Part shown: positions 34,408 to 44,685 of the stretch, piece after piece
Position numbering within the stretch: position 1 is the stretch's first letter
Layout: every line of letters begins with the position of its first letter
Assembly (NCBI RefSeq): GCF_003664585.1
Contig: NZ_RCHI01000005.1
Location: 210,264 to 274,263 of the forward strand
Length of the DNA stretch: 64,000 nt
Direction: 5' to 3'
Origin: Paenirhodobacter hankyongi
GTDB lineage: Bacteria; Pseudomonadota; Alphaproteobacteria; Rhodobacterales; Rhodobacteraceae
Program-made: the position numbers and the translations under genes
Notes under the pieces: generated by a model
Database searches by the model: none
Told to the model about the DNA's origin: nothing
The model's input: only the letters and a program-made list of their open reading frames with translations

Positions 34408-35925
34408 TCAGCCGCGCCAGAACTCGGGGTTGAATAGCGCAATGATCGCGAGGGTTTCGAGCCGGCCAAGCACCATCGCCGCGGCCAGCACGAATTTCGT
34501 CGCATCGCCGAGTTCCGCCCAGCTCAGCGGCGTGTCGGCGGCAAAGGCCGCCAGCGGGCCGGTGTTCGACAGCGCCGCGATCGACATGATGGTTGCCGGC
34601 TCGAAGGCCAGCCCGGTCAGCGACACCGCCATCATCACCACCGCGATCGACATCGCGAAGAGCATGAAGAAGATCCAGGCGATATAGGCGCCCTCGCGGC
34701 GCAGCTTGCGCGCGGTCGGGCCGCCGCCGGCGATCGAGGTCGGGTGGACGAGCTTGTTCAGCTCGCGCTCGCCATGGCGCAGCAGCGCATAGACGCGCAG
34801 CAGCCGCACGCCCCCCGCCGTGGTGGCGATGCCGCCGCCGGTGATCGCCAGCCCGGCGAGGATCAGACCGGGCGTGCCCAGCCCCGACCAGTGCCGCGCA
34901 TCGTCCCAGCTCGCGCTTTCGAAGCCCGTGGTGGTCAGGAAGGAGAGCGCGGTGAAGAGGCTGCCCCAGAGCGATTGCAGCACCGGGCCGAAGGCCGTGG
35001 GGGTCTCGACATCGAGCGCGGCGATCCAGTGGCGCAACAGCAGGAAGGCCGCGACCATCCCCACCAGCACCGCGGCCAGCCACAGCTCGGGGTCGTCGCG
35101 CAGCTTCTCCGACGCCCGCAGCTCGCCGCCGCCCGGCCAGAGCCGGCGCGACAGCGCCGGGATCAGGAAGAGGAAGATCAGCATCTCGCCCACCAGCCCC
35201 GCGGGCGCCCCGGCGACGCCGGTCAAGGGCGAGATCCCCGACGTGGCCAGCGTCGACATCGCATGGCACAGCGCCACGAGGGAATCATCGCCCGCCATCA
35301 TCAGCAGCAGCCACAGCAGCGCGGTGAGCCCGGCATAGGCCGGCGCGAGCACGCTCGCATAATGCACCACGCGCTCGCCCGGCTCGGCCGCGCCGTCGCG
35401 CAGGAAGGACGGCGCCTCGCCCCCGGTGCTGTTGCCGGCGACGAAGATCTCGAATCCGCCAAGCCGCAGCGGGGCGAGCACCGCAATCGCCATCACCAGC
35501 ATGAAGAAGCCGCCCATCCAGCCCACCAGAGCGCGCCACAGATGCAGGCTGGGCGCCAGGCGGTCGGGCACATAGAGCGTCGCGCCGGTCGTGGTCAGCG
35601 ACGAGACCATCTCCCACCACGAGTTGTAAAGCCCGGTGTCGCGCACCGATTCGTTGAATGGCACCGCCAGCACCACCGGCAGCAGGGTGAAGGCCGCGAG
35701 CATGGTCAGCAGATGCGTGCGCCCCTGATGCTGCTTCGGGTTCGAGGCGGTGGCGAGCGCCAGCAGCCCGCTCAGCATCAGGAACAGGATGCCGGAATAG
35801 AAGAAGGCGCGCGAGACCGCATAATTGCGCAGCACGAAGGCATGGGTCGCGGGGATCAGCATCGCCGCCGCCGCGATCGCGATCAGGAAGACGAAGAGCG
35901 GGACATGGCGCAGCTTCTGCAGCAT
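34408..35925 (-). CDS. trkH: Potassium uptake channel subunit TrkH
   Basis: A 505-residue integral membrane protein of the Trk/Ktr superfamily with four pore repeats, e.g. SSLTTTGATLY and SFLTTTGFESASW around selectivity-filter glycines. It conducts K+ into the cell under control of TrkA, which is encoded 9 nt upstream on the same strand. Confidence 0.94.
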   Translation of the reverse strand: MLQKLRHVPLFVFLIAIAAAAMLIPATHAFVLRNYAVSRAFFYSGILFLMLSGLLALATASNPKQHQGRTHLLTMLAAFTLLPVVLAVPFNESVRDTGLYNSWWEMVSSLTTTGATLYVPDRLAPSLHLWRALVGWMGGFFMLVMAIAVLAPLRLGGFEIFVAGNSTGGEAPSFLRDGAAEPGERVVHYASVLAPAYAGLTALLWLLLMMAGDDSLVALCHAMSTLATSGISPLTGVAGAPAGLVGEMLIFLFLIPALSRRLWPGGGELRASEKLRDDPELWLAAVLVGMVAAFLLLRHWIAALDVETPTAFGPVLQSLWGSLFTALSFLTTTGFESASWDDARHWSGLGTPGLILAGLAITGGGIATTAGGVRLLRVYALLRHGERELNKLVHPTSIAGGGPTARKLRREGAYIAWIFFMLFAMSIAVVMMAVSLTGLAFEPATIMSIAALSNTGPLAAFAADTPLSWAELGDATKFVLAAAMVLGRLETLAIIALFNPEFWRG

Positions 35926-35934
35926 CGCGCCGCC

Positions 35935-37311
35935 TCAGAAGAAGTCGATCGAGACCTGCAGCAGGCGCTCCACCACCGGAACGTCCGCCGCAAGCGCGAA
36001 GAGCACGATGACATCGCCCTCGTCGACCTTGGTGTCACCGCCCGGCTTGAGGATGCGGTCGCCCTTCATCAGCGCCCCCATCAGCACGCCCTCGGGGAAG
36101 TCGATGTCGCGCAGCAGCCGCCCGGCGATCGGCGAGGTGCCCAGCACCTGCGCCTCGATCACCTCGGCCTCGGCATCGCCGATCGAATAGATCGCCCGCA
36201 CCCGGCCGTGGCGGATGTGGCGCAGGATCGAGCTGACGGTGGTGGCGCGCGGGTTGATGTAGGCGTCGATGTCGAGCGGCGCCATCAGCGGCACCATCGT
36301 CGGGTCGTTGACGAGCGAGATCGCCATCTTGCAGCCCGCCTGCTTCGCCCGCACCGCGGCCAGGATGTTGGTCTTGTCGTCGTCGGTGACCACCAAGACC
36401 GCGTCGGCGCGGTCGATGTTCGCCTCCTCGAGGATCTCCGCGCTCATCCCGTCGCCGTTCAGCACGATCGTGCGCTCGAGCATGTCGGCGGCGCGTTCGG
36501 CATTGGCGCGGTTCTTCTCGATGATCTTCGCCCGCACACGGTCCGAGCGCGCCTCGAGCGCGCGGGCGACGCCAAGGCCCACGTTGCCGCCGCCGATGAT
36601 GACGATGCGTTCCTGCTTTTTCGTCGCCTTGCCAAAGATTTCCAGCGTGCGGTTCACGTCCTCGGTGAAGGCGAAGACATAGATCTGGTCCTCGACGAAG
36701 AGCTGATCGCCCGGCTCGGGCGCGAACAGCCGGCCCTCGCGCCGCACGCCCACGACCAGCGCGCGCAAGGTCGAGAACAGGTCGGTGAGCTGGCGCAGCG
36801 GCGTGTTCAGCACCGGGCAGTCCTCCTCAAGGACGATGCCCAGAAGCTGCACCCCGCCGTTGAGGAAGCTTTCGGTGTCGAAGGTCGCGGGCGCGTTCAG
36901 CCGCTGCAGCGCGGCCTCGGCCACTTCGCGTTCCGGGCTGATGACGACGTCGATCGGCAGATGGTCGCGGCGGTAGAGATCGGCATATTGCGGCGCCAGA
37001 TAGGTCTGCGCGCGGATCCGGGCGATCTTGCGGGTGACGCCGAAGACCGATTGCGCCACCTGGCAGGTCACCATGTTGACCTCGTCCGAATGGGTGGCGG
37101 CAATGATCAGGTCGCAATCGCGCGCGCCGGCCTTTTCCAGAACGTCCGGATGCGAGGCAAAGCCCGCGACGCCCTGCACATCCAGCGTGTCCGAGGCGCG
37201 GCGCACCAGCTCGGCGTTGCTGTCGACGATGGTGACGTCGTTGCGCTCGCCCGCCAGATGGCGCGCGATCTGCCAGCCGACCTGTCCCGCACCGCAGATG
37301 ATGACCTTCAT
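35935..37311 (-). CDS. trkA: Trk potassium transport regulatory subunit TrkA
   Basis: A 458-residue cytoplasmic protein with two RCK halves, each a NAD(H)-binding Rossmann fold (IICGAGQVGWQIA at the N-terminus; IIGGGNVGLGVA at about 236) plus a TrkA_C domain. It gates TrkH in response to nucleotides. It is followed by trkH and lies downstream of ntrX, an order common in Rhodobacterales. Confidence 0.96.
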   Translation of the reverse strand: MKVIICGAGQVGWQIARHLAGERNDVTIVDSNAELVRRASDTLDVQGVAGFASHPDVLEKAGARDCDLIIAATHSDEVNMVTCQVAQSVFGVTRKIARIRAQTYLAPQYADLYRRDHLPIDVVISPEREVAEAALQRLNAPATFDTESFLNGGVQLLGIVLEEDCPVLNTPLRQLTDLFSTLRALVVGVRREGRLFAPEPGDQLFVEDQIYVFAFTEDVNRTLEIFGKATKKQERIVIIGGGNVGLGVARALEARSDRVRAKIIEKNRANAERAADMLERTIVLNGDGMSAEILEEANIDRADAVLVVTDDDKTNILAAVRAKQAGCKMAISLVNDPTMVPLMAPLDIDAYINPRATTVSSILRHIRHGRVRAIYSIGDAEAEVIEAQVLGTSPIAGRLLRDIDFPEGVLMGALMKGDRILKPGGDTKVDEGDVIVLFALAADVPVVERLLQVSIDFF

Positions 37312-37454
37312 TCCGTCCTCCGACTGGCCGTCTGGCTGTTGTATGCGCGCAGCCCGCGGCGGTCAATCACGGCGCCCGGGAACCGCGCCCCGCCCCGGCT
37401 GCGGCCGCTCCGCGGGGAGCATTTGCACAGGGAAAAGCCGAAGGTCCGAAAGAC

Positions 37455-37497
37455 CTTGCCCCGGTTTTTCCTGGCCCGAATACTCCCGCCGGAGGCG
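37455..37497 (-). repeat. Dispersed intergenic element, copy 3
   Basis: Minus strand: CCTCCGGCGGGAGTATTCGG followed by GCCAGGAAAAACCGG. It begins about 27 nt downstream of the ntrX stop in sense orientation. Confidence 0.65.
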
Positions 37498-37523
37498 ATC
37501 CGCGCCCACGGCCCGCGCGCGGC

Positions 37524-38939
37524 TCAGAGGTCGTCCTCGTCCTCGTCGTCCTCCTCGAGATGGGCGACGCGCCCGCCGGCCTTGGCCGAGGTGACGACGC
37601 CCAGAGACTTCAGCTTGCGATGCAGCGCCGAGCGTTCCATGCCGACGAAGGCCGCGGTGCGCGAGATATTGCCGCCGAAGCGGTTGATCTGGGTGAGCAG
37701 GTATTCGCGCTCGAAGAGTTCGCGTGCCTCGCGCAGCGGCAGCGTGGCAAGTGCACCACCAAGCACGATCCGCCCCTCCTCGGCCGGGCCGCCCTCGCCC
37801 GGCAGCTCGCGCGCCTCGATCGGGCCGGTGCCCTCGCCGAGGATCAGCACCCGCTCGACGATGTTGCGCAGCTGGCGGATGTTGCCCGGCCAGTCCATCG
37901 TCTGCAGCGCCGCCCCCGCCTCGTCCGAGATCTCGCGCGCGGGCAGGCCCTGGGTGCGGTTGAAGGCCTCGATGAAATGGCGGGCGAGCAGCGGGATGTC
38001 CTCGCGCCGTTCGCTCAGCGGCGGCACCGCGATCGGCACCACGTTGAGCCGGTCGAACAGCTCCTGGCGGAAGCGGCCGGCGGCGATCTCGGCGGGCAGG
38101 TCGCGCGTCGTCGAGGAGATCACCCGCAGGTCGACCCGCACCTTGTCGGCACCGCCCACCCGGGTGAACTGCTGTTCGGTCAGCACCCGCAGGATCTTCG
38201 ATTGCGTGCCCGGCGGCATCTCGGCCACCTCGTCGAAATAGATCACCCCGCCATGCGCCTGTTCGAGCAGCCCCTTCTCGATGCCGCGCTCCGAGGTCTC
38301 GCGGCCGAAGAGCACCTCTTCCATCCGCTCGGCCGCGATCGAGGCCGAGTTGACCGTGACGAAGGGCGCCGCGGCGCGGTTCGAGTGCTGATGCACGAAG
38401 CGCGCCGCGGTCTCCTTGCCCGAGCCCGGCTCGCCGGTCAGCATCACCCGGCCGTTCGACTTCGTCACCTTGTCAAGCTGGTCCTTGAGCTTGCGGAAGG
38501 CGGCCGAGGCGCCGAGCATCTCGCCCGAATGCAGGTCGCGCCGGCGCAGCGAGGAGTTCTCGCGCCGCAGCCGGGCGGTTTCCATCGCGCGGCCGATCAC
38601 CACCATCAGCTGATCGATGTTGAACGGCTTCTCGATGAAGTCATAGGCGCCCTGCTTGATCGCGGCGACGGCGATCTCGATGTTGCCGTGGCCCGAGATG
38701 ATGATGATCGGGATATCGGGGTTGTCGCGCTTCACCGTCTTCAGGATGTCGATGCCGTCCATCCGGCTGTCCTTCAGCCAGATGTCGAGGATCATCAGCG
38801 CCGGCGCCTCGGCGTTGATCTGCTCCATGCACTCGTCGGAATTGGCCGCCAGACGGGTGGCATAGCCCTCGTCCTTCAGGATGTCGGCGATCAGTTCGCG
38901 GATGTCCTTCTCGTCGTCGACGATCAGAATGTCACTCAT
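37524..38939 (-). CDS. ntrX: Nitrogen/redox response regulator NtrX
   Basis: A 471-residue regulator: receiver (Asp52 in LDIWLKD), AAA+ domain (Walker A GEPGSGKE, Walker B VIYFDEVAEMP) and a Fis-type helix-turn-helix (GMERSALHRKLKSLGV). The sigma-54 contact motif GAFTGA is absent; the place reads FGRETSERGIEKG. NtrX proteins usually act without sigma-54. The C-terminus ends in an acidic tail. The ATG at 38939 overlaps the ntrY stop by 8 nt; upstream in-frame sequence is inside ntrY and was not used. Confidence 0.95.
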   Translation of the reverse strand: MSDILIVDDEKDIRELIADILKDEGYATRLAANSDECMEQINAEAPALMILDIWLKDSRMDGIDILKTVKRDNPDIPIIIISGHGNIEIAVAAIKQGAYDFIEKPFNIDQLMVVIGRAMETARLRRENSSLRRRDLHSGEMLGASAAFRKLKDQLDKVTKSNGRVMLTGEPGSGKETAARFVHQHSNRAAAPFVTVNSASIAAERMEEVLFGRETSERGIEKGLLEQAHGGVIYFDEVAEMPPGTQSKILRVLTEQQFTRVGGADKVRVDLRVISSTTRDLPAEIAAGRFRQELFDRLNVVPIAVPPLSERREDIPLLARHFIEAFNRTQGLPAREISDEAGAALQTMDWPGNIRQLRNIVERVLILGEGTGPIEARELPGEGGPAEEGRIVLGGALATLPLREARELFEREYLLTQINRFGGNISRTAAFVGMERSALHRKLKSLGVVTSAKAGGRVAHLEEDDEDEDDL

Positions 38940-41196
38940 GGGTCCCACTGTCCTTGATGGCGCGCTGGCCCGCCCGGGCCCGCGGCAGTCTGATTTCGGC
39001 GAGCGCGCCACGATGCGCGCCCTCGGCGAAGGCCGGCGCATCGGTCAGCACCAGCGTGCCGCCATGTTCCTCGATGATCTTCTTGACGATCGGCAGGCCA
39101 AGCCCGGTGCCCTTCGCCCGCGTCGTCACATAGGGCTCGAACAGCCGCGAGCGGTCGGGTGGCAGGCCGATGCCGTTGTCCGTGATGCGGATGGTGACGG
39201 CGTCGGGCGCCGCCTCCATCGCGACCCGCACCTCGGGCATCCAGCCCTCGGGCGCGCCCTTCTCGGCGAGGCTCTCGATCGCCTCGCCGGCGTTCTTGAT
39301 GAGGTTGGTCACCGCCTGCGAGATCATCGTCGCGTCGAGCTCCACCACCACCGGAGCGGCGGGCAGGTCGGAGACGAGCTTCGCCCCGTGCAGCGCGCCC
39401 TCCTGCAGCACCACCGCATCGCGCATCAGCCGGGCAAGATCGTGGTCGCGCCGGTCGGGCTCGGGCATCCGGGCAAAGCGCGAGAATTCGTCGACGATGC
39501 GGCGCAGGTCATTCGTCTGCCGCACGATCACCCCGGTCAGCTGTTCGAGCGTCTCCAGATCCTCGCCCGAGACGAGGCGCGAATACTTGCGCTTGATCCG
39601 CTCGGCAGAGAGCTGGATCGGGGTGAGCGGGTTCTTGATCTCGTGCGCGATGCGGCGCGCGACGTCGCCCCAGGCGGCCATGCGCTGCGCCGAGACCAGC
39701 TCGGTCACGTCGTCGAAGGCCACCACATAGCCCTCGCGCTGGCCGTCCTCGCCGCTGCGCACCGCCATGCGCACCAGCAGGCTTTCCAGCCGTCCGCCGC
39801 GCGAGATCCGGATCTCCTCTTGCACAACTGCGTGAAAACCGTCCTGCAAGCGCTGGAAAAGACCCGCAAATTCCGGAACCGCCTCGGCCAGGTCGCGGTC
39901 ATGTTCCTGACCCGGGGCCAATTCGAGCAGGCGCATGGCCGAGCGGTTGAGGAAGTCGAGCCGGCCGTCGGCATCGAGACCGATCACCCCCGAGGTGACC
40001 GAGCTCAGCACCGAATCGAACAGCCGGCGGCGCTCCTCGGTCTTCAGATGCGAGGCGATCAGCGCCTCGCGCTGGCCCTTCAGCTCGCGCGTCATGCGGT
40101 TGAAGACGGTGCCGAGGGTGGCGATCTCGTCGTCGCCCTCCTCCTCGATCACGCGGGCGTCGAGATCGCCGGCGCCGACCCGCTCGGCGGCCGAGGCAAG
40201 CCGCCCGATCGGGCGCGACAGCCGCTCGGCGAACCACAGCCCGACCCAGACCGCGGCGAGGATCAGGATCAGCGCAAAGCCGATGTAGACGAGACCGAAC
40301 TCGAACAGCAGCCGGCCGCGGGTGGTCTCGAGCTGCTGATAGAGGTGCACGGTCTCGCGCGTGCTGTCGAGCAGCGACAGGATCTGCCCGTCGACGGTGC
40401 GCGAGACGTAGAGATAGCGGTCGACGAAGGCATCGAGGCGGACGAGCGCGCGCAGCTCGGAATTCGGCCAGTCCTCGATCAGGACGGTGCCGCCCTTCTG
40501 CGCCTCGACGATCTTCTCGGGCGCAGGTTTCTCGAAGTCGAACAGATAGCTGCGCTCGCCGCGGGCGATGATCTCGCCGGTGCCGTCGATGACATAGGCT
40601 TCCTTCAGCCCGCGCTGGATGCCGGCCTGGCCCGCGACCAGCAGCTCGCGCAGGTCGCCGTCCGACATGAAGGTGGCGGCCTGCCGGCGCAGGTTCAGAA
40701 AGCCTGCGAGCGCCTCGGCATCGGAGACGATGTCGCGCTTGTGCTCGTCCTGATAGGCTTCGGCGGCGGCAAGCGAGGTGCCGACGACCGAGCGCACCCG
40801 GTCGGAGAACCAGCCCTCGAGGCCGATGTTCACGGTCAGGCCCGCAAACAGCGCCACGAGGATCGTCGGCACCAGCGCGATGCCGGCAAAGACGCCGGTC
40901 AGCCGCAGCGTGAGGCGCGAGCCCGAGGCGCGGGCCCGGCGGGCGGCGATCATCTGCGTCAGGCGCATCACGATCAGCCCGGCGAGCAGCAGGAAATAGA
41001 TGAAGTCGGCAAGCAGTGTCAGGCGCAGCGCATTCGAATCGGCGCCCTGTCCCATCGGGCCAAGCACGAAGAAGGTGCCAAGCGCCAGCACCGGCCCGAG
41101 CACGGTGAGCCCGAGCGCGAAGGCATTCTGCACCCGGCGCTGGCGGCGCAGACGAACAAGCCTGTCCCAGCCCCTGCGATCGACCGTGCCGTGCAA
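38932..41196 (-). CDS. ntrY: Sensor histidine kinase NtrY
   Basis: A 754-residue membrane kinase paired with NtrX. Order: three N-terminal helices, an extracytoplasmic sensing region, another helix (about 288-310), HAMP, PAS, HisKA with HEIKNPLTP, and HATPase_c (NLIKNAGEA, GTGLGLPIVKKI). It senses redox or envelope signals in Brucella and Neisseria relatives; the local signal is unknown. Cotranscribed with ntrX. Confidence 0.95.
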   Translation of the reverse strand: MHGTVDRRGWDRLVRLRRQRRVQNAFALGLTVLGPVLALGTFFVLGPMGQGADSNALRLTLLADFIYFLLLAGLIVMRLTQMIAARRARASGSRLTLRLTGVFAGIALVPTILVALFAGLTVNIGLEGWFSDRVRSVVGTSLAAAEAYQDEHKRDIVSDAEALAGFLNLRRQAATFMSDGDLRELLVAGQAGIQRGLKEAYVIDGTGEIIARGERSYLFDFEKPAPEKIVEAQKGGTVLIEDWPNSELRALVRLDAFVDRYLYVSRTVDGQILSLLDSTRETVHLYQQLETTRGRLLFEFGLVYIGFALILILAAVWVGLWFAERLSRPIGRLASAAERVGAGDLDARVIEEEGDDEIATLGTVFNRMTRELKGQREALIASHLKTEERRRLFDSVLSSVTSGVIGLDADGRLDFLNRSAMRLLELAPGQEHDRDLAEAVPEFAGLFQRLQDGFHAVVQEEIRISRGGRLESLLVRMAVRSGEDGQREGYVVAFDDVTELVSAQRMAAWGDVARRIAHEIKNPLTPIQLSAERIKRKYSRLVSGEDLETLEQLTGVIVRQTNDLRRIVDEFSRFARMPEPDRRDHDLARLMRDAVVLQEGALHGAKLVSDLPAAPVVVELDATMISQAVTNLIKNAGEAIESLAEKGAPEGWMPEVRVAMEAAPDAVTIRITDNGIGLPPDRSRLFEPYVTTRAKGTGLGLPIVKKIIEEHGGTLVLTDAPAFAEGAHRGALAEIRLPRARAGQRAIKDSGTHE

Positions 41197-41266
41197 AATG
41201 CCTCTCCCGCTCTGCGGGGTGGGCGAATCCGCCGAGGCGAAATTGCCACAACCCCCTGTTGCGGGT

Positions 41267-42640
41267 TTACATCAGTTTCCGGCGCCGTGTCACCTGAATA
41301 TCCAGATCGGTGATCTTCTTGCGCAAGGTATTGCGGTTGATGCCAAGCAGGTCGGCACATCTCGCCTGATTGCCGCCGGTGGCGTCGAGGGCGATCTCGA
41401 TCAGCGGCGCCTCCATCTCGCGCAGGATCCGGTCATAGAGGCCGGGCGCGGGCAGGTTGCCGCCGTGCAGGTCGAAATAGCGCCGCAGGTGGCGCGCGAT
41501 CGAGGCCGAGAGCTTCTCGCCCTCGCCGCCCGAGCGCAGCGGTTCGATGGCGGGCTGGTTGCCCAGCACGAATTCCACCTCGGTGCGGGTGATTTCCTCC
41601 TCGGACGAGGTCACCACCAGCCGGCGCACGGTATTTTCCAGCTGACGCACGTTGCCCGGCCAGGCATAGGCGCGCACCAGCGCCATCGCCTCGGCCGAGA
41701 GCCGGCGGGTGCCGAGCCCGTCGCGCTCGGCGCGGGTCAGGAAATGGTCGGCCAGAAGCGGGATGTCCTCGACCCGTTCACGCAAGGCGGGCACCGCCAG
41801 GGTGACGCCGCCGAGGCGGTAGAACAGGTCCTGGCGGAACTTGCCCGCCTCCATCAGCGCCGACAGGTCGACCTGGGTCGTCGCCATGATCCGCGGCGCG
41901 GGATCGGGCAGCGCGTCGAGCATGCGCACGATGCGGCCCTGGGTCTCGTCGTCGTAATCGCCGACCTCGTCGAAGACGAGCGAGCCGCCCTTGGCCTTCG
42001 CCAGCAGCGCCGAGGGGCCGTCGGCGCCCTGCAGGTCGGCCGCCTGCGCCACCACGAAGGGCAGCGTGCGGCGGTCGGAGAAGTCATGGATCGCCCGCGC
42101 GATCAGCGACTTGCCGGTGCCCGATTCGCCGAGGATCAGCACCGGCAGATCGGCGTTCATCACCCGCGCCACAAGGCGATAGAGCGCCTGCATCGCCGCG
42201 GTGCGGCCGACCAGCGGCAGGTCGGTGCCGCCCTCGGTGCGCGGCTCGACCATCTTCGGCACCACCTGCGCCTTGCGCTTCTGCTCCAGCGCCCGCGCCG
42301 CGCGCTTCATCAGATCGGGAAGGTCGAAGGGCTTCGGCAGATAGTCGAAGGCGTCGGCCTCGGCCGCCTGAATCGCCGTCATGATCGTGTTCTGCGCCGA
42401 GATCACGATCACCGGCAGGCCTGGGCGTTCCTGCGCGATGCGCGGCAGCGCCTCGAGCCCGTTGCCGTCGGGCATGACGACGTCGGAGATCACGAGGTCG
42501 CCCTTGCCCTCCTCGACCCACCGCATCAGGGTCATCAGCGAGGCGGTCGCGTGGACCTTGCACCCGGCCCGGGTCAGGGCCTGGGTGAGCACGGTGCGTA
42601 TCGTGCGGTCATCATCAGCGACAAGTACGGTGCCGTCCAT
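41267..42640 (-). CDS. ntrC: Nitrogen regulator NtrC, sigma-54-independent type
   Basis: A 457-residue response regulator: receiver (Asp53 in [10 protein letters not shown]), AAA+ domain ([18 protein letters not shown]) and Fis-type helix-turn-helix ([20 protein letters not shown]). The L1 loop GAFTGA needed to contact sigma-54 is missing; [18 protein letters not shown] stands there. This matches R. capsulatus NtrC, known to activate with the sigma-70 polymerase. It follows ntrB by 3 nt. Confidence 0.96.
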   Translation of the reverse strand: MDGTVLVADDDRTIRTVLTQALTRAGCKVHATASLMTLMRWVEEGKGDLVISDVVMPDGNGLEALPRIAQERPGLPVIVISAQNTIMTAIQAAEADAFDYLPKPFDLPDLMKRAARALEQKRKAQVVPKMVEPRTEGGTDLPLVGRTAAMQALYRLVARVMNADLPVLILGESGTGKSLIARAIHDFSDRRTLPFVVAQAADLQGADGPSALLAKAKGGSLVFDEVGDYDDETQGRIVRMLDALPDPAPRIMATTQVDLSALMEAGKFRQDLFYRLGGVTLAVPALRERVEDIPLLADHFLTRAERDGLGTRRLSAEAMALVRAYAWPGNVRQLENTVRRLVVTSSEEEITRTEVEFVLGNQPAIEPLRSGGEGEKLSASIARHLRRYFDLHGGNLPAPGLYDRILREMEAPLIEIALDATGGNQARCADLLGINRNTLRKKITDLDIQVTRRRKLM

Positions 42641-42643
42641 CGG

Positions 42644-43714
42644 TCAGCTCTCCTTGGGGGCGACAGGCAGGGAAATCCGGAACACGGTCTTTCCGGGAAC
42701 GGAATCGACGGAGATCCAGCCGTCGTGTTCCGAGATGATCTTCGACACCAGCGCAAGGCCGAGCCCGGTGCCGTTCTCGCGGCCGGAGACGAAGGGTTCA
42801 AAGATCGACGAGGCGATGTCGGGCGGGATGCCCGGGCCGTCGTCGACGATCTCGATCTGCAGGGGCAGCGCCTGCCCCTGCCCGTCCGCGCGCCGCAGAC
42901 GCAGCGAATGTTCGTAGAAGGTGTGCAGCCGGATCGTGCCGGGCTGGCCCTTCGAGGCCTCGGACGCATTTTTCAGAAGATTGAGAAAAACCTGGGTGAG
43001 CTGGTCGGCATCGCCGAGCGTCGGCGGCAGCGAGGGGTCGTAATCCTCGACGATGGTCATGTGCGCGCCAAAGCCGACCAGCGCCGATTTCCGTGCCCGG
43101 TCAAGCACGTCATGGATGTTGACGGGCTTCTTCTCGGGCGGGCGGACATTGCCGAACTGCTCGACCTGTTCGAGCAGCTTCACGATGCGCCGGGTCTCGT
43201 CGACGATCAGGTCGGTCAGTTCCAGATCGTCGCCGGTCAGGTTCATGCTGAGCAGCTGCGCCGCCCCGGCGATGCCGGCAAGCGGGTTCTTGATTTCGTG
43301 CGCCAGCATCTCGGCCATGCCGATCGCCGAACGCGCCGCCGATTTCACCAGACTTGCCCGGCCGAGCCGGTCGGCAAGTTCGCGCGGCGAGATCAGGAAC
43401 AGGATCGTCGCCGCATCCTCGCCCAGCGGGGCCGCCTGCAGGTTGCACTGCACCGGCGCCTTCTCGCCCGTCGTCACCTCGACGTCGTTGACGAAGAGCG
43501 CCGAGCGGTTCTTGCGGACGCGGGCAAAGATTTCCTCGAGCGGCGCCGAGATCGCCAGCCGCTCGAGCACCGACTGCCCCTTCAGCATCCGCGCCGAAAT
43601 GTTGAGGAACAGCTCGGCCGCCGGGTTGACCTCGATCATCCGGTCGTCCGCGCCGATCAGAAGCGCCGGGATTGGCAGCGAGCTCCAGATGATGCCGGGT
43701 GCGGGAAGGGTCAT
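42644..43714 (-). CDS. ntrB: Nitrogen sensor kinase/phosphatase NtrB
   Basis: A 356-residue cytoplasmic kinase with PAS domain, HisKA (AHEIKNPLAGIAGAAQ) and HATPase_c (LLKNASEASKG, GTGLGLALVSKI). It phosphorylates NtrC when nitrogen is short, under PII control. The ATG at 43714 overlaps the dusB stop by ATGA, so ntrB is translated together with dusB. Confidence 0.95.
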   Translation of the reverse strand: MTLPAPGIIWSSLPIPALLIGADDRMIEVNPAAELFLNISARMLKGQSVLERLAISAPLEEIFARVRKNRSALFVNDVEVTTGEKAPVQCNLQAAPLGEDAATILFLISPRELADRLGRASLVKSAARSAIGMAEMLAHEIKNPLAGIAGAAQLLSMNLTGDDLELTDLIVDETRRIVKLLEQVEQFGNVRPPEKKPVNIHDVLDRARKSALVGFGAHMTIVEDYDPSLPPTLGDADQLTQVFLNLLKNASEASKGQPGTIRLHTFYEHSLRLRRADGQGQALPLQIEIVDDGPGIPPDIASSIFEPFVSGRENGTGLGLALVSKIISEHDGWISVDSVPGKTVFRISLPVAPKES

Positions 43715-44685
43715 GCCGCCATCCTTTCGCCGAAAGCCGCGCGGATCAGGGCAAGCGTCGCCGCCGGGGTTTGCGAGACCATCATCTCGGTGCGCAAGGG
43801 CGCGCCCGCGGCCTCGGCGTACCAGCCGAGGTGCTTGCGGGCGAGCCGCAGCCCGACCTCGATGCCATAGAAGGAGAGGATCGCCTCGTAATGCTCGGCC
43901 ACCAGCGCGGCGAGCGCATCGCCCGTGGGGATCCGCGGTTCGGGCGTGCCGAAGAGCGCCGCGCCGATCTCGGCCAGCGCCCAGGGCCTTCCCTGCGCGC
44001 CGCGCCCGACCATCACCCCGGCCGCGCCGCTTTCCGTCAGCGCGCGCCGCGCCGAGGCCGCGTCGGTGATGTCGCCATTCGCGATCACCGGCACCGAGAC
44101 CGCCTGCACCACCGGCCGGATCGCCGCCCAGTCGGCCGCGCCCTTGTAGAACTGCATCCGGGTGCGGCCATGGATGACGATCATCCGCACGCCGGCCGCC
44201 TCGGCGCGCCGGGCGATCTCGGGCGCGTTCAGGCAATCGGTATCCCAGCCAAGCCGCATCTTCAGCGTCACCGGCACGTCGACCGCGCCGGTCACCGCCT
44301 CGATCAGGCCGAGCGCGTGATCGGGGTCGCGCATCAGCGCCGCGCCGGAATAGCCGCCCGTCACCTTCTTCGCCGGGCAGCCCATGTTGATGTCGATGAT
44401 CTTCGCGCCCATGTCGGCGACGACCTTCGCCGCCTCGGCCATCGCGCCGGCCTCGCGCCCGGCAAGCTGCACCGAGGAGGCCATGTCGAGGCCAAGCTCG
44501 CTGCGCGCCTTCGCCCGCACCGAGGGCTTGGCGGTCAGCATCTCGCCCGAGGCCACCATTTCGGAGACCACAAGCCCCGCGCCGAAACGCGCCACGATCC
44601 GCCGGAACGGCAGATCGGTGATACCGGCCATGGGTGCAAGCAGCACCGGGGGCTCCAGCCGGAAAGTGTCGAGCGTGAGGGTCAC
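43711..44685 (-). CDS. dusB: tRNA-dihydrouridine synthase B (NifR3)
   Basis: A 324-residue FMN enzyme reducing uridines in tRNA. Motifs: APMAGITDLPFR, the catalytic cysteine in NMGCPAKKVTGGYSG, and IVIHGRTR. It heads the ntr operon, as nifR3 does in R. capsulatus. GTG at 44685 with GGAATG upstream gives the usual length; a more distal GTG at 44739 would add 18 residues without family resemblance. Confidence 0.93.
   Translation of the reverse strand: MTLTLDTFRLEPPVLLAPMAGITDLPFRRIVARFGAGLVVSEMVASGEMLTAKPSVRAKARSELGLDMASSVQLAGREAGAMAEAAKVVADMGAKIIDINMGCPAKKVTGGYSGAALMRDPDHALGLIEAVTGAVDVPVTLKMRLGWDTDCLNAPEIARRAEAAGVRMIVIHGRTRMQFYKGAADWAAIRPVVQAVSVPVIANGDITDAASARRALTESGAAGVMVGRGAQGRPWALAEIGAALFGTPEPRIPTGDALAALVAEHYEAILSFYGIEVGLRLARKHLGWYAEAAGAPLRTEMMVSQTPAATLALIRAAFGERMAA

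Noticed and set aside
34744..38241. 1165-codon plus-strand frame across trkH, trkA and ntrX
   Set aside because: It covers three well-identified minus-strand genes and has low-complexity His/Gln/Arg composition.
41000..43870. 956-codon plus-strand frame opposite ntrC and ntrB
   Set aside because: Antisense shadow with no domain resemblance.
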